Source of the DNA: Chromatiaceae bacterium
GTDB taxonomy: Bacteria; Pseudomonadota; Gammaproteobacteria; Chromatiales; Chromatiaceae
Direction of reading: 5' to 3'
NCBI GenBank assembly: GCA_016714645.1
Contig: JADKCI010000004.1
Location: 725,501-789,500 of the forward strand
Length of the DNA stretch: 64,000 nucleotides
The translations under genes and the position numbers were made by a program. The notes below the pieces were generated by a model. It was not told the origin of the DNA. It did no database searches and saw only the letters and a list, made by a program, of their open reading frames with translations. Shown here piece by piece: positions 19,265-27,673 of the stretch (positions are counted from its first letter, which is position 1; the number at the start of each line of letters is the position of its first letter).

Positions 19265-20580
19265 AAAAGGATGACGTCATGAGTCAGCTACCCCTTTCTG
19301 AATCCCTGACCTGCGAATTCAAGAGTGACCGTAAATGCCTGCCGGATCGGGAGTTGATCGAGGCCGTGGTGTGCATGGCCAACGGCGAGGGTGGGGAAAT
19401 CTATCTCGGTGTCGAGGACGATGGCCGGGTGACGGGCTTGCACAAGGAGCATCGTTTTCTCGATGGGCTGGCGGCCTTGATCGCCAACCGCACGCAACCG
19501 GGGCTGCGGGTCGATGTTGAGGCGCTTGAGGTCGATGGCCTGACCGTTGCCCGTATCAGGGTGCCGAAATGCGGTCAGCCGGTGGCGACCAGCGACGGCT
19601 TGTTGAAACGCCGCCGCTTGCAGGCGAACGGCCAGCCGGAGTGCGTGCCGTATCTGCCGCATGAGTTTGCCAGCCGGCAGGCCAGTTTCGGGCTGCTCGA
19701 TGTCAGCGCTCAGGCGCTGGCCGGGGCCATGGCCAGTGATCTCGACCCGATCGAGCGGGCGCGGCTGCGCCAGTTCATCGAACGTTTCAACGGTGACCGT
19801 GCCCTGCTGGAACTGGACGATGCGCAACTCGATGCCGCCCTCGGCCTGACGGTACGCACGCCGGCCGGTTATCTGCCCTCCCTGACCGGCCTGCTGCTGA
19901 TCGGCAACGAGTCGTCGCTACGGGCGCTGGTGCCGACGCATGAAATTGCCTTCCAGATTCTTGATGGCGAGGAAGTGCGCTTCAACGAATTCAGCCGGGC
20001 ACCCTTGCTGCGCGCTTTCAAGTGGGTGGAAACCTTGTTCAAGCCGCTTAACACGGAGCGGGAATTCCAGTCCGGGCTGTTCCGCGTGCCGGTGCCGCGT
20101 CTGGATCATCGCGCCTTCCGCGAGGCGATCGCCAATGCCATCACGCACCGCGATTACGCGCTGCGCGGCGCCGTACATGTGCGGCTTTCCGGCGATTCGC
20201 TAACCATCAGCAACCCCGGTGGTTTCGTCGAAGGGGTGACGCTGAACAACTTGCTGAGCACCGAGCCGCGCCCACGAAATCCGGCGCTGGCCGATGCCTT
20301 GAAACGTATCAGGCTGGTTGAGCGGACTGGTCGCGGCGTTGATCTGATTTATCGCGGCTTGCTGCGATATGGCCGGCATGTGCCGGATTTCAGCCAGTCC
20401 GATAGCCATTCCGTGGTGTTGTCTTTGAGCCTTGCCGCTGCCGACGAGGCTTTCCTGAAGGTGATTCTTGAGGAAGAGGCACGGGGCCACAAAGAGTTGC
20501 CCGTCGATAGCCTTATCATCCTGGCGGCATTGCGGGAACAGCGGTGGGCCAGCAGCGAGCAGTTGGCGAATTCAGTCTAA
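19261..20580 (+). CDS. AlbA_2 / HATPase_c_4 domain protein, prematurely terminated
   Basis: The product is 439 aa. The Schlafen-type AlbA_2 domain covers about residues 10-130 (LTCEFKSDRK, VCMANGEGGEIYLGVEDDGR). A GHKL-like RecG-associated ATP-binding domain covers about 270-380 (FREAIANAITHRDYALRG, then ISNPGGF and RTGRGVDLIYRGLLRYG). The frame ends at TAA 20578-20580, but the same frame continues at once with a winged-helix-like C terminus. The stop therefore looks like a nonsense mutation that removes the DNA-binding end. ATG 19261 overlaps the fic stop, and ATG 19279 (MSQLPLSES) is an equally good start. Genes of this type recur inside type I restriction islands, and their role is unsettled. 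Confidence 0.8.
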   Translation: MKKDDVMSQLPLSESLTCEFKSDRKCLPDRELIEAVVCMANGEGGEIYLGVEDDGRVTGLHKEHRFLDGLAALIANRTQPGLRVDVEALEVDGLTVARIRVPKCGQPVATSDGLLKRRRLQANGQPECVPYLPHEFASRQASFGLLDVSAQALAGAMASDLDPIERARLRQFIERFNGDRALLELDDAQLDAALGLTVRTPAGYLPSLTGLLLIGNESSLRALVPTHEIAFQILDGEEVRFNEFSRAPLLRAFKWVETLFKPLNTEREFQSGLFRVPVPRLDHRAFREAIANAITHRDYALRGAVHVRLSGDSLTISNPGGFVEGVTLNNLLSTEPRPRNPALADALKRIRLVERTGRGVDLIYRGLLRYGRHVPDFSQSDSHSVVLSLSLAAADEAFLKVILEEEARGHKELPVDSLIILAALREQRWASSEQLANSV

Positions 20581-20925
20581 AAGGAGGTGGGGCGTATCCA
20601 GGCCAGCCTCGAAGCCTTGGTTGAGGCGGGGCTGTTGCAGGCGCATGGTGTGGGGCGCGGTCGGAGCTACACGCTGTCTGCTGATTTATACCGATTATTG
20701 GGCGAAAAAGCGGAATACACGCGCCAGGCCGGCTTTGATCGCTTGCAGCACGAGCAACTGGTAAAGAATTACGTGAAGCAGCACGGGCGTATCACACGCC
20801 GGGAAACCATCGAGCTTTGCCGCTTAACGCCGGATCAGGCGTATAAGCTGCTGAAGCAGCTGGTTGAGAAAAATATATTAAAAAAACATGGTGTAATGCG
20901 CCATGCGTATTATGTAAAAGCCTAG
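20581..20925 (+). pseudogene. Severed C-terminal winged-helix part of the AlbA_2 gene
   Basis: This in-frame continuation after the TAA at 20578-20580 encodes about 114 residues. They begin KEVGRIQASLEALVEAGLLQ and end KKHGVMRHAYYVKA, a pattern of two winged-helix units typical of the C terminus of AlbA_2/HATPase proteins. A single C-to-T change in a CAA codon would explain the stop. A GTG at 20587 could in principle restart translation, but AAGGAGG at 20581-20587 lies on top of it, not upstream, so reinitiation there is doubtful. Stop-codon read-through is the other possibility. Confidence 0.7.
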
Positions 20926-20926
20926 T

Positions 20927-20968
20927 CTATACGCCTTCTACGCGCCTCGGTGCATAGAAGGCGTATAG
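20927..20968. promoter_or_regulatory. Perfect 14-bp inverted repeat upstream of hsdM, probable operator or RNA hairpin
   Basis: CTATACGCCTTCTA (20927-20940) and TAGAAGGCGTATAG (20955-20968) are exact reverse complements separated by 14 nt. The repeat starts one base after the end of the preceding reading frame and lies 29 nt before the hsdM ATG. It has no T-run, so it is not a classical terminator. It could bind a regulator or fold in the mRNA ahead of hsdM. Confidence 0.75.
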
Positions 20969-20982
20969 AAAAGCGCATAGAA
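20954..20982 (+). repeat. Three phased ATAGAA boxes before hsdM
   Basis: ATAGAA occurs at 20954-20959, 20965-20970 and 20977-20982, so the copies are 11 and 12 nt apart, about one helical turn. The first two overlap the right arm of the 14-bp inverted repeat. The spacing suggests protein binding on one face of the DNA. Confidence 0.6.
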
Positions 20983-20997
20983 ATCGGAAAGCAATCC

Positions 20998-22479
20998 ATG
21001 AACGCAACCGCCTCCATCGTCTCCCGTGTCTGGAGCTTCTGTACCACGCTGCGCGACGACGGGGTCGGCTATGGCGACTATCTCGAACAGCTGACCTACC
21101 TGATCTTCCTGAAAATGGCCGACGAGTACGGTCGGCCGCCCTACAACCGCAAGATTGGCATTCCCACCGACTATGCCTGGCCGAGCCTGAAAGCGAAGCG
21201 CGGGGCGGAGTTGGAGGTGCATTACGTGTCCATACTGCGCGAGCTGGGCGTCAAGCCGGGGTTACTCGGGCAGATTTTCACCAAGGCGCAGAACAAGATC
21301 CAGGACCCGGCCAAGCTCTCGCGGCTGATCGACATGGTCGATGAAACCAGTTGGGTGACGCTGGGGGCGGACGTCAAGGGCGACATCTACGAGGGCCTGC
21401 TGGAGCGCAATGCCGAGGATACGAAGTCGGGCGCCGGCCAGTATTTCACGCCACGCCCCTTGATCCGGGCGATGGTGGAATGCGTGCGCCCGCTGCCGGC
21501 CAAGACCATCGCCGACCCCGCCTGTGGCACCGGCGGTTTCTTTCTCGCCGCCTACGATTTCCTGGTTGATACCTATCCGGGCATGGACCGCGACCAGCGC
21601 GCCTTCTTGAAGCACGACACCTTTTTCGGCAACGAGATCGTCGCCGGTACGCGGCGCCTGGCACTGATGAACATGTTCCTGCACAACATCGGCGAAATCG
21701 ACGGCGACAGCCCGGTGTCGCCGAACGACGCCTTGATTGCGCCGCCGAAGGAGACTTTCGACTACGTGCTGGCCAATCCGCCCTTCGGCAAGAAGAGCAG
21801 CATGGTGTTCACCAACGAGGAAGGCGAGCTGGACCGCGACGACCTGACCTACAACCGCCAGGATTTCTGGGCGACGACCTCGAACAAGCAGCTCAATTTC
21901 GTGCAGCACATCCGCAGCCTGCTGAAGAGCACCGGCCGCGCCGCCGTGGTGGTGCCGGACAACGTGCTGTTCGAGGGCGGGGCTGGCGAGACGGTGCGCC
22001 GCAAGCTGCTGGAAACCACCGACCTGCACACCATCCTGCGCCTGCCGACGGGCATTTTCTACGCCAACGGCGTCAAGGCCAACGTGCTGTTCTTCGACAA
22101 CCAGCCGGCGAGGAAGGAAGCCTGGACGCGGGAGGTGTGGATTTACGATTACCGCACCAATGTCCATCACACCCTGAAAAAGAAGCCGTTGCGTTTCGGG
22201 GACCTGCAGGATTTCGTCGCCTGCTACCAGCCGCTGAACCGCTTCAAGCGCGCCGAGAACTGGCACGAAACCGAGAATCCGGAAGGCCGCTGGCGCAAGT
22301 TTGCTTACGAGCAGATCATCGCCCGCGACAAGACCAGCCTCGATATTTTCTGGCTCAAGGACAAGAGCCTGGCCGATCTCGACAACCTGCCGGAGCCGGA
22401 TGAACTGGCCGGGGAAATCATCGAGAATCTGGAGGCCGGGCTGGCGAGTTTTCGCGCGGTAGCGTCGGCCTTGCTGTAG
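20998..22479 (+). CDS. hsdM: Type I restriction-modification DNA adenine methyltransferase subunit HsdM
   Basis: HsdM methylates adenine in the site chosen by HsdS and is needed both for protection and for assembly of the nuclease. The product is 493 aa. An N-terminal helical domain (about 1-150) is followed by the SAM motif ADPACGTGGFF near residue 171 and the catalytic motif LANPPFGKKSS near 258. KSGAGQYFTPRPLI just before motif I is also family-typical. ATG 20998 is chosen because the protein then starts MNATASIVSRVWSFCTTLRD; the frame is open from GTG 20950, but that part overlaps the inverted repeat. hsdM is last here, separated from hsdS by two accessory genes, and appears to have its own control region. 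Confidence 0.95.
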   Translation: MNATASIVSRVWSFCTTLRDDGVGYGDYLEQLTYLIFLKMADEYGRPPYNRKIGIPTDYAWPSLKAKRGAELEVHYVSILRELGVKPGLLGQIFTKAQNKIQDPAKLSRLIDMVDETSWVTLGADVKGDIYEGLLERNAEDTKSGAGQYFTPRPLIRAMVECVRPLPAKTIADPACGTGGFFLAAYDFLVDTYPGMDRDQRAFLKHDTFFGNEIVAGTRRLALMNMFLHNIGEIDGDSPVSPNDALIAPPKETFDYVLANPPFGKKSSMVFTNEEGELDRDDLTYNRQDFWATTSNKQLNFVQHIRSLLKSTGRAAVVVPDNVLFEGGAGETVRRKLLETTDLHTILRLPTGIFYANGVKANVLFFDNQPARKEAWTREVWIYDYRTNVHHTLKKKPLRFGDLQDFVACYQPLNRFKRAENWHETENPEGRWRKFAYEQIIARDKTSLDIFWLKDKSLADLDNLPEPDELAGEIIENLEAGLASFRAVASALL

Positions 22480-22489
22480 TCATGTCTCT

Positions 22490-22500
22490 AGCCCGGCTGG
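22490..22500 (+). repeat. Right copy of the imperfect inverted repeat flanking the restriction island
   Basis: AGCCCGGCTGG matches the reverse complement of 13802-13812 in 10 of 11 positions. It lies in the 23-nt gap between the hsdM stop and the convergent thioesterase stop, so it marks the right edge of the island or takes part in transcription termination. Confidence 0.3.
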
Positions 22501-22502
22501 AC

Positions 22503-23009
22503 TCAGGGCGATCCCTCTTGCCAGCGCCAGGGGTTCAGGGCCGCCACCAGGGCCGGTGGTAAGGGCGCACTGGATCCGCGGTCGGGGCCGAGGCACACAT
22601 GGACCGTGCGGACCCAGGCTCGTAACTGGCTGTCACCGTCAAGGAACCGATAGTCCAGGGTAAAGGCGGTGCTCCCGATATGGTGGACTCCCAGCGCCAC
22701 GCACAGGGCCTCCCCATGGCGCAGGGGGTGGTAGTAATCCGCCTCGGCATGGACCAAGGGCAATAGGGGGTCAGCGGCGGCGATGATACGTTCCAGGGGA
22801 AAACCGATGGCGTCCATGAAGGCCTCGTAGGCATCGTGGGCGTGACGGAACAGATGGCCGTAGAACATGATGCCCGCCGCGTCGATGTCATGCAGCGCAA
22901 CCCTGAAGTCGTAGCGGAAGGGTTCGGACGCCTCGCCCCAACCCTCCGCCACTCGGGGGGAGGGAGCATGAGCCGGCGGGTCTGCAGGGGTTACGGCCTT
23001 GACCTTCAC
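22503..23009 (-). CDS. Hotdog thioesterase, probable 1,4-dihydroxy-2-naphthoyl-CoA hydrolase
   Basis: The product is about 168 aa of the 4HBT hotdog fold. The catalytic-type segment is YDFRVALHDIDAAGIMFYGH (about residues 33-52), with the acidic residue and AAGIMFYGH pattern of this family, then VHAEADYYHPLRHGEAL. Hydrolysis of DHNA-CoA to DHNA lies between MenB and MenA, and both genes are in the same operon, which makes this role likely. GTG 23009 overlaps the menC stop (GTGA). It is the last gene of the leftward men operon and converges on hsdM. Generic acyl-CoA thioesterase activity (YbgC-like) is the alternative. Confidence 0.78.
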   Translation of the reverse strand: MKVKAVTPADPPAHAPSPRVAEGWGEASEPFRYDFRVALHDIDAAGIMFYGHLFRHAHDAYEAFMDAIGFPLERIIAAADPLLPLVHAEADYYHPLRHGEALCVALGVHHIGSTAFTLDYRFLDGDSQLRAWVRTVHVCLGPDRGSSAPLPPALVAALNPWRWQEGSP

Positions 23010-24067
23010 GACCCTGGCTCCGCCGGCCTCGGGTTAAAGCCGCCGCCGGCTTCTGGGCCGAGCCGGATGTGACCCTGTTCGGCCTCCGGGGCCCGGCCCA
23101 GATCCCGGGCCAGCCAGGGGGAGGTGGCGAGGCCCTGGGCCAGGGGAGAGTTCAGGGCGGCGGCGAGCTGGAGGCTCGGCCAGAGCCCAGCGGCGGACTC
23201 GATGAGGCTCGTGAGTACCACCTCGATGCCCAGCTCGACGGCACGGTTCGCCAGGTCCAGGGTGCGGCGCAGACCGCCGACGGCGGCGGGCTTGAGGACG
23301 ATGCGGCGGACGCCCAGGCCCTCGAGCTCGATGGTTGTGGCGCCGCGATGCAGGCTCTCGTCTAGGGCCAGGGGAAAGCGGGCGATTGCCTGGAGCGGTT
23401 GGAGCTGATCCCGGCTCGGCTCCCGCAGCGGCTCCTCGAGGGACTCGATGGGGAGGGTATTCAGCGCGGCCAGCAGAGGGACGGCCTGCGCATAGCTCCA
23501 GGCACCGTTGGCGTCGAGGCGCAAGGCTGCTTCCGGTGGGAGATGACGTGCCAGGGCGGTCAGGCGTCCCAACTCGATGTCCGGGTCCGTCAGTCCGACC
23601 TTGATCTTGAGGATGCGGAAGCCAGAGCGGCAACTCGACTTGATCATCTCGGGCATCACGTCCCCCAAGGGGCCCAGGGTGGCGTTGACCGCGACCGAAT
23701 CCGCGGCCTGCGGGTCCAGCCATTGGCGCAGGGGCACCCCCGCCTCCTGGGCGGTCAGGTCCAGCAGGGCGCACTCCAGGGCGAAGCGGGCGGCGGGGGC
23801 GGGCGAGCGGTCCGCCTCGATCTCCTCAAGCAACCTGGCCAGCGGCTGACCGACGACCCGGGCGCGCCAGCCCTCAAGCGCCATGAGCCCGGCCTCGCGG
23901 CTCTCGGTCCCCGCCTCGGGCATAGGCGCGTAGTCGCCGTAACCGCGCAAGCCCTGGGCGTGGGCGCAGAGGAGCCAGCCCTCGCGCTCGTGCATCAGGC
24001 CACGCGCGCTTTGCCAGGTCCGCCGCAGGGGCAGGCGGTAGGGCTGGATCTCCAGTCGCTCGATCAT
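23006..24067 (-). CDS. menC: o-Succinylbenzoate synthase MenC
   Basis: MenC dehydrates SHCHC to o-succinylbenzoate and belongs to the enolase superfamily. The product is 353 aa from ATG 24067 (MIERLEIQPYRLPL), which overlaps the menA stop. Visible residues are the acid/base lysine motif ILKIKVG near 160-166, the metal ligand LRLDANGAW near 190, ESLEEPL near 216, DESL near 240 and the second lysine in VLKPAAVGG near 264. The open frame extends far upstream within menA, but that part is not MenC-like. Confidence 0.9.
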   Translation of the reverse strand: MIERLEIQPYRLPLRRTWQSARGLMHEREGWLLCAHAQGLRGYGDYAPMPEAGTESREAGLMALEGWRARVVGQPLARLLEEIEADRSPAPAARFALECALLDLTAQEAGVPLRQWLDPQAADSVAVNATLGPLGDVMPEMIKSSCRSGFRILKIKVGLTDPDIELGRLTALARHLPPEAALRLDANGAWSYAQAVPLLAALNTLPIESLEEPLREPSRDQLQPLQAIARFPLALDESLHRGATTIELEGLGVRRIVLKPAAVGGLRRTLDLANRAVELGIEVVLTSLIESAAGLWPSLQLAAALNSPLAQGLATSPWLARDLGRAPEAEQGHIRLGPEAGGGFNPRPAEPGS

Positions 24068-24954
24068 GCGGTCGGCAGGGCGAAGCCGATGATTAGCAAC
24101 ACCGCCAGGGCCGACTGGTACAGGGCGGTCGCACCCAGGAGGGCATTGAGGGCGCTGCCTTCCTGCCCACGAAAGAGCCGGATAATCAGCCAGGCGCTCA
24201 GGGGCAAGGCGGCGAGGACGGGCCAGAGACGCCCGGGGAGATCCAGAAGGTACAGCAGGGGAAAAGGGGCGAGCAGCAGCAGCGCGTAGAGGAGTTGCGA
24301 CCGGCCTGGGCCCAGGTAGTGGCAAAGGGTCCGGCGCCCGGCCCGCAAGTCGGTTTCCCGGTCGCGGTAACTGTTGAGGGTGAGCACGGCCGCCGCCGGC
24401 AGGCCCAGGGCCACGCCCAGGCCCAGGGCGGTCGGGGAAAAGGCCAGGGTCTGGAGGTAGTGGCTACCGGTGACCGCGGCGATTCCGAAAAAAATCAGCA
24501 CGAACAATTCGCCGAAGGGGCCGTAGGCGATGGGGCGCGGTCCCCCGGTATAGGCATAACCCGCCGCCAGGGCGGCCAGTCCGAGCAGGAGAATGGGCCA
24601 GCCGCCCCGCAGGGTGAGCAGGACCCCGAACAGCAAGGCAGTCAGGAAGGCCAGATGCGCCGCGCGCCTGACCTGGGCCGCCGTGAACCAGCCCTGGGCC
24701 GCCGCCCGCTCGGGACCGACGCGGTCCTGGGTGTCGGTGCCGCGCTCAAAGTCGGCGGCATCGTTGTGCAGATTGGTCCCGACCTGGATGGCCACCGCGG
24801 CCAGCAGGGTGGCCAGGGCCGTCGGCAGCTCGAGCCCGTCGGTCACGAAGGCCGCCAGGGCGATGCCCGCCAGCACCGGGGCCACCGCCAGCGGCAAGGT
24901 GCGGGGGCGTCCGGCGGCGATCCAGCGCGCCAGGTTGACCGTCGGGGCGGGCAT
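24064..24954 (-). CDS. menA: 1,4-Dihydroxy-2-naphthoate polyprenyltransferase MenA
   Basis: MenA attaches the isoprenoid chain to DHNA to give demethylmenaquinone. It is a UbiA-family membrane enzyme of 296 aa with about eight to nine hydrophobic segments. The first prenyl-diphosphate/Mg site is TNLHNDAADFERGTDT (about residues 60-75), and the second aspartate region is LTNSYRDRETD-like (here VLTLNSYRDRETDLRAGRRT, about 190-209). ATG 24954 gives MPAPTVNLARWIAAGRPRTL, matching the usual N terminus; the longer open frame runs into menB. One base separates it from the menB stop. Confidence 0.92.
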   Translation of the reverse strand: MPAPTVNLARWIAAGRPRTLPLAVAPVLAGIALAAFVTDGLELPTALATLLAAVAIQVGTNLHNDAADFERGTDTQDRVGPERAAAQGWFTAAQVRRAAHLAFLTALLFGVLLTLRGGWPILLLGLAALAAGYAYTGGPRPIAYGPFGELFVLIFFGIAAVTGSHYLQTLAFSPTALGLGVALGLPAAAVLTLNSYRDRETDLRAGRRTLCHYLGPGRSQLLYALLLLAPFPLLYLLDLPGRLWPVLAALPLSAWLIIRLFRGQEGSALNALLGATALYQSALAVLLIIGFALPTA

Positions 24955-24955
24955 G

Positions 24956-25801
24956 TCAGGAGCGCTGGGGAAAACGCCGGAAGTCCGGGGCGCGCTTCTC
25001 CAGGAAGGCATTCCGACCCTCCTGGGCCTCGTCGGTGGTGTAGAAGAGACCGGTGGCGTTTCCCGCCAATTCCTGGATGCCCGCCAGGCCGTCGGTCTCG
25101 GCGTTGAAGGCCGATTTCAGCAATCGCAGGGCGGTGGGGGAGAGTTGGAGCATCTGGCGGCACCAGTCCAGGGTGACGGTCTCCAGTTCCGCCAGCGGGA
25201 CCACGGTATTCACCAGGCCCATCTGAAGCGCCTCCTGGGCGTCGTACTGGCGGCACAGGAACCAGATCTCCTTGGCCTTTTTGAGCCCGACCGTACGCGC
25301 CAGCAGGCCCGCGCCGAAGCCCCCATCGAAGCTGCCGACCCGGGGTCCCGTCTGGCCAAAGCGGGCATTATCGGCGGCGATGCTGAGGTCGCAGATGAGG
25401 TGCAGGACATGGCCGCCGCCAATGGCATAGCCCGCCACCATGGCCACCACGGGCTTGGGCAGGGTGCGGATGTCCCGTTGCAGTTCCAGCACATTGAGGT
25501 GCTCGCCCCCCGCGGTGTCACGGTAGCCCTGGTCGCCGCGGATGCGCTGGTCCCCCCCAGAGCAGAAGGCCAGGTCACCGGCCCCCGTCAGGATGATGAC
25601 GCCGATGGTGGCATCCAGACGGGCGCGATGAAAGGCGTCGATCAACTCCCGCACCGTCTCCGGGCGGAAGGCATTACGGACCTCCGGCCGGTTGATGGTG
25701 ATCTTGGCCACTCCCGCCCAGTGCTGGTAGAGGATATCCTCGTAGGCGGGTCCGGGCAGGGTCTCCCAGGACACGGCATTGGGGTCGGCGCTGTGCTGCA
25801 T
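24956..25801 (-). CDS. menB: 1,4-Dihydroxy-2-naphthoyl-CoA synthase MenB
   Basis: MenB closes the second ring of the naphthoquinone by an intramolecular Claisen condensation of o-succinylbenzoyl-CoA. It is a crotonase-fold protein of 281 aa. Features are ITINRPEVRNAFRPETV near 33-50, the oxyanion-hole segment FCSGGDQRIRGDQGY near 79-93, the second oxyanion-type segment AGYAIGGGHVLH near 123, and GPRVGSFDGGFGA near 150, a MenB signature. ATG 25801 gives MQHSADPNAVSWE. The gap to menD is 60 nt. Confidence 0.94.
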   Translation of the reverse strand: MQHSADPNAVSWETLPGPAYEDILYQHWAGVAKITINRPEVRNAFRPETVRELIDAFHRARLDATIGVIILTGAGDLAFCSGGDQRIRGDQGYRDTAGGEHLNVLELQRDIRTLPKPVVAMVAGYAIGGGHVLHLICDLSIAADNARFGQTGPRVGSFDGGFGAGLLARTVGLKKAKEIWFLCRQYDAQEALQMGLVNTVVPLAELETVTLDWCRQMLQLSPTALRLLKSAFNAETDGLAGIQELAGNATGLFYTTDEAQEGRNAFLEKRAPDFRRFPQRS

Positions 25802-25861
25802 GCGTCTTGGCTCCGTGTTTTCTATAAATGACTGCGCCGGGGTGATGCCGCCGGGCCACCC

Positions 25862-27673
25862 TCAAGGGCCGAGCAGGTCCGCCTCCGCCACTCGCCGCCG
25901 GAATTCGAGGTGGATCTCCTGGCTGCGGGGGGCGTCCATCATGACCTCAACGACGAGGCCCGGGGTAGATGTCAGGCCCGCCGCGAGGGCCGTACGCCAA
26001 CCTTGGGCATCGCCGACCCGGCGGTGGCTCAGGCCGAAGGTGGCGGCCAGGGCGCCGATGTCCAGGGCCTGGGGGGTACGCCACAGACGCTCGAAATCCG
26101 GCAGGCCCCGCTGGGGCAGGTAGTCAAAAATCCGGCCGCCGCCATTATTGATCAGAATACAGGGGCGGGGCAGTGGCGCGGCGAGCAGGAGGCCCGAGAG
26201 ATCGTGCAGGAAGGAGAGGTCGCCGAGCAGGCCCGTGGTGGGGATGCCGGCGGCGTTGAGCCCGGCCAGGGTGGAGAGCTGGCCGTCGATGCCGCTCAGG
26301 CCCCGGTTGCCGAAGACCCTCAGGCCTGCCTCCCGGGTGCCGGACCAGGTCTCGAACTGGCGGATGGGCAGGGAGTTGGCGCAGAGGAGCCCCTCGCCCG
26401 CGGGCAGCCTGGCCACCAGGTCGCTGATCAGGTGCCCCTCGCACCAGGGGGCCGCCGCCAGGTAGTCGGTGGCGAGGGCGGCGAGCCGCGCCTCGGCCAG
26501 GGCCCACTGGGCGAGCCAGGCCGGGTCCGCGGGGGCGGGCGGGTCGGTGGCGAGGGCCCTGCAGAGGGCGACGGGGTCCAGGTCCAGATGAAGCGACCGC
26601 TCCAGGGCCAGGTCGTGGGCCGGGTCGGACCAGCGCGCGGCCGGGTCTACCAGGATCAGGGGGATGCCGGGCAGCCAGTCGAGCACCGTCCGGGAGACGG
26701 GCGCCCGCCCGAAGCGCAAGACCCAGTCCGGTCGCAGGGCCCGCGCGGCTTGGGGATTGCGCACCAGGGACTTGTAGCGGCTGATCAGGGGCGAGGGGGC
26801 CGCTCCCTGGCCGTGGCCGAAGCGCAATTCAGAGAGGGGATCGGCCAGCAGAGGCACCTCGAGAGCGGCGGCGCAGCCGAGGACGGCCGCCGGGAAGCCG
26901 GGCCGCGGGTTATCGGGTCCGCAATAGATGAGGCCCCTTCCCCGCAGCCGGTCCCTGATGGCGGGCGGCAAGGTCAGGGTGATCTCCTGGATACCCGTGG
27001 CGATCCCGCCCGGCTTCTCGCCCCTCGGCAAGGGCGCGGAAGGGGCGACCCCTGATCCGTCACTGACGGGCCAGGCTGCCGCGGATCCGGGCGGCTCCGG
27101 GCGGCTGTCCGCGCAGGGCACCAGGGGCTCGCGGAAGGGCAGGTTGATATGCACCGGCCCGGGTCGCCGTCCCTGGCTCACCGCGGCGGCGCGGCCTCCC
27201 AGGGCGGTCAGGGTGCAGCGGATGGCGGGGTCGTCCACCGGCGCCCCGGGGTCGTGGAACTCCCGGACCTGGGTGCCGAAGAGGCGGGTCTGATCGGTGG
27301 TCTGGTTGGCCCCCCAGCCGCGTGCCTCCGGGGGGCGGTCGGCGGAGAGGAGGATGAGGGGAATGCCGGCGGCGCTGGCCTCCATCACCGCCGGATACCA
27401 GTGGGCCGGGGCGCTGCCGGAGGTGGCGAGCAGGGCCACCGGTCGGCCGCTGGCGCGCGCCAGGCCCAGGGCAAAGAAGGCGGCGCTGCGCTCGTCCAGG
27501 ATGGGCGTGAGGGTCAGGTCCGGGCGTTGCTGGGCGGCCAGGATGACGGGCGTGGAGCGGGAGCCCGGGGAGATGACCAGGTGGCGCACGCCCCCGGCGA
27601 TGAGCCCGTCGAGGAGGGCCAGGGCCCAGCGCAGGCCGATCGTAGCGTGGTCCGGAGAGGCGGACGCTGTCAT
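25862..27673 (-). CDS. menD: SEPHCHC synthase MenD
   Basis: MenD is a thiamine-diphosphate enzyme joining isochorismate and 2-oxoglutarate, the committed step of classical menaquinone synthesis. The product is 603 aa. The N-terminal Pyr domain has VISPGSRSTPV near 34 and the ThDP-activating glutamate in LDERSAAFFALGLAR near 59. LLATSGSAPAHWYPAV near 80 and GNRGLSGIDGQLST near 460 are typical. ATG 27673 overlaps the menF stop (ATGA); the upstream open frame within menF is not MenD. The middle linker is long and rich in Gly/Pro. Confidence 0.93.
   Translation of the reverse strand: MTASASPDHATIGLRWALALLDGLIAGGVRHLVISPGSRSTPVILAAQQRPDLTLTPILDERSAAFFALGLARASGRPVALLATSGSAPAHWYPAVMEASAAGIPLILLSADRPPEARGWGANQTTDQTRLFGTQVREFHDPGAPVDDPAIRCTLTALGGRAAAVSQGRRPGPVHINLPFREPLVPCADSRPEPPGSAAAWPVSDGSGVAPSAPLPRGEKPGGIATGIQEITLTLPPAIRDRLRGRGLIYCGPDNPRPGFPAAVLGCAAALEVPLLADPLSELRFGHGQGAAPSPLISRYKSLVRNPQAARALRPDWVLRFGRAPVSRTVLDWLPGIPLILVDPAARWSDPAHDLALERSLHLDLDPVALCRALATDPPAPADPAWLAQWALAEARLAALATDYLAAAPWCEGHLISDLVARLPAGEGLLCANSLPIRQFETWSGTREAGLRVFGNRGLSGIDGQLSTLAGLNAAGIPTTGLLGDLSFLHDLSGLLLAAPLPRPCILINNGGGRIFDYLPQRGLPDFERLWRTPQALDIGALAATFGLSHRRVGDAQGWRTALAAGLTSTPGLVVEVMMDAPRSQEIHLEFRRRVAEADLLGP

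Noticed and set aside
20581..20587. AAGGAGG as ribosome-binding site for a restart of the severed AlbA_2 part
   Set aside because: The nearest in-frame GTG (20587) overlaps the motif itself, leaving no spacing, and no other good start follows at the right distance.
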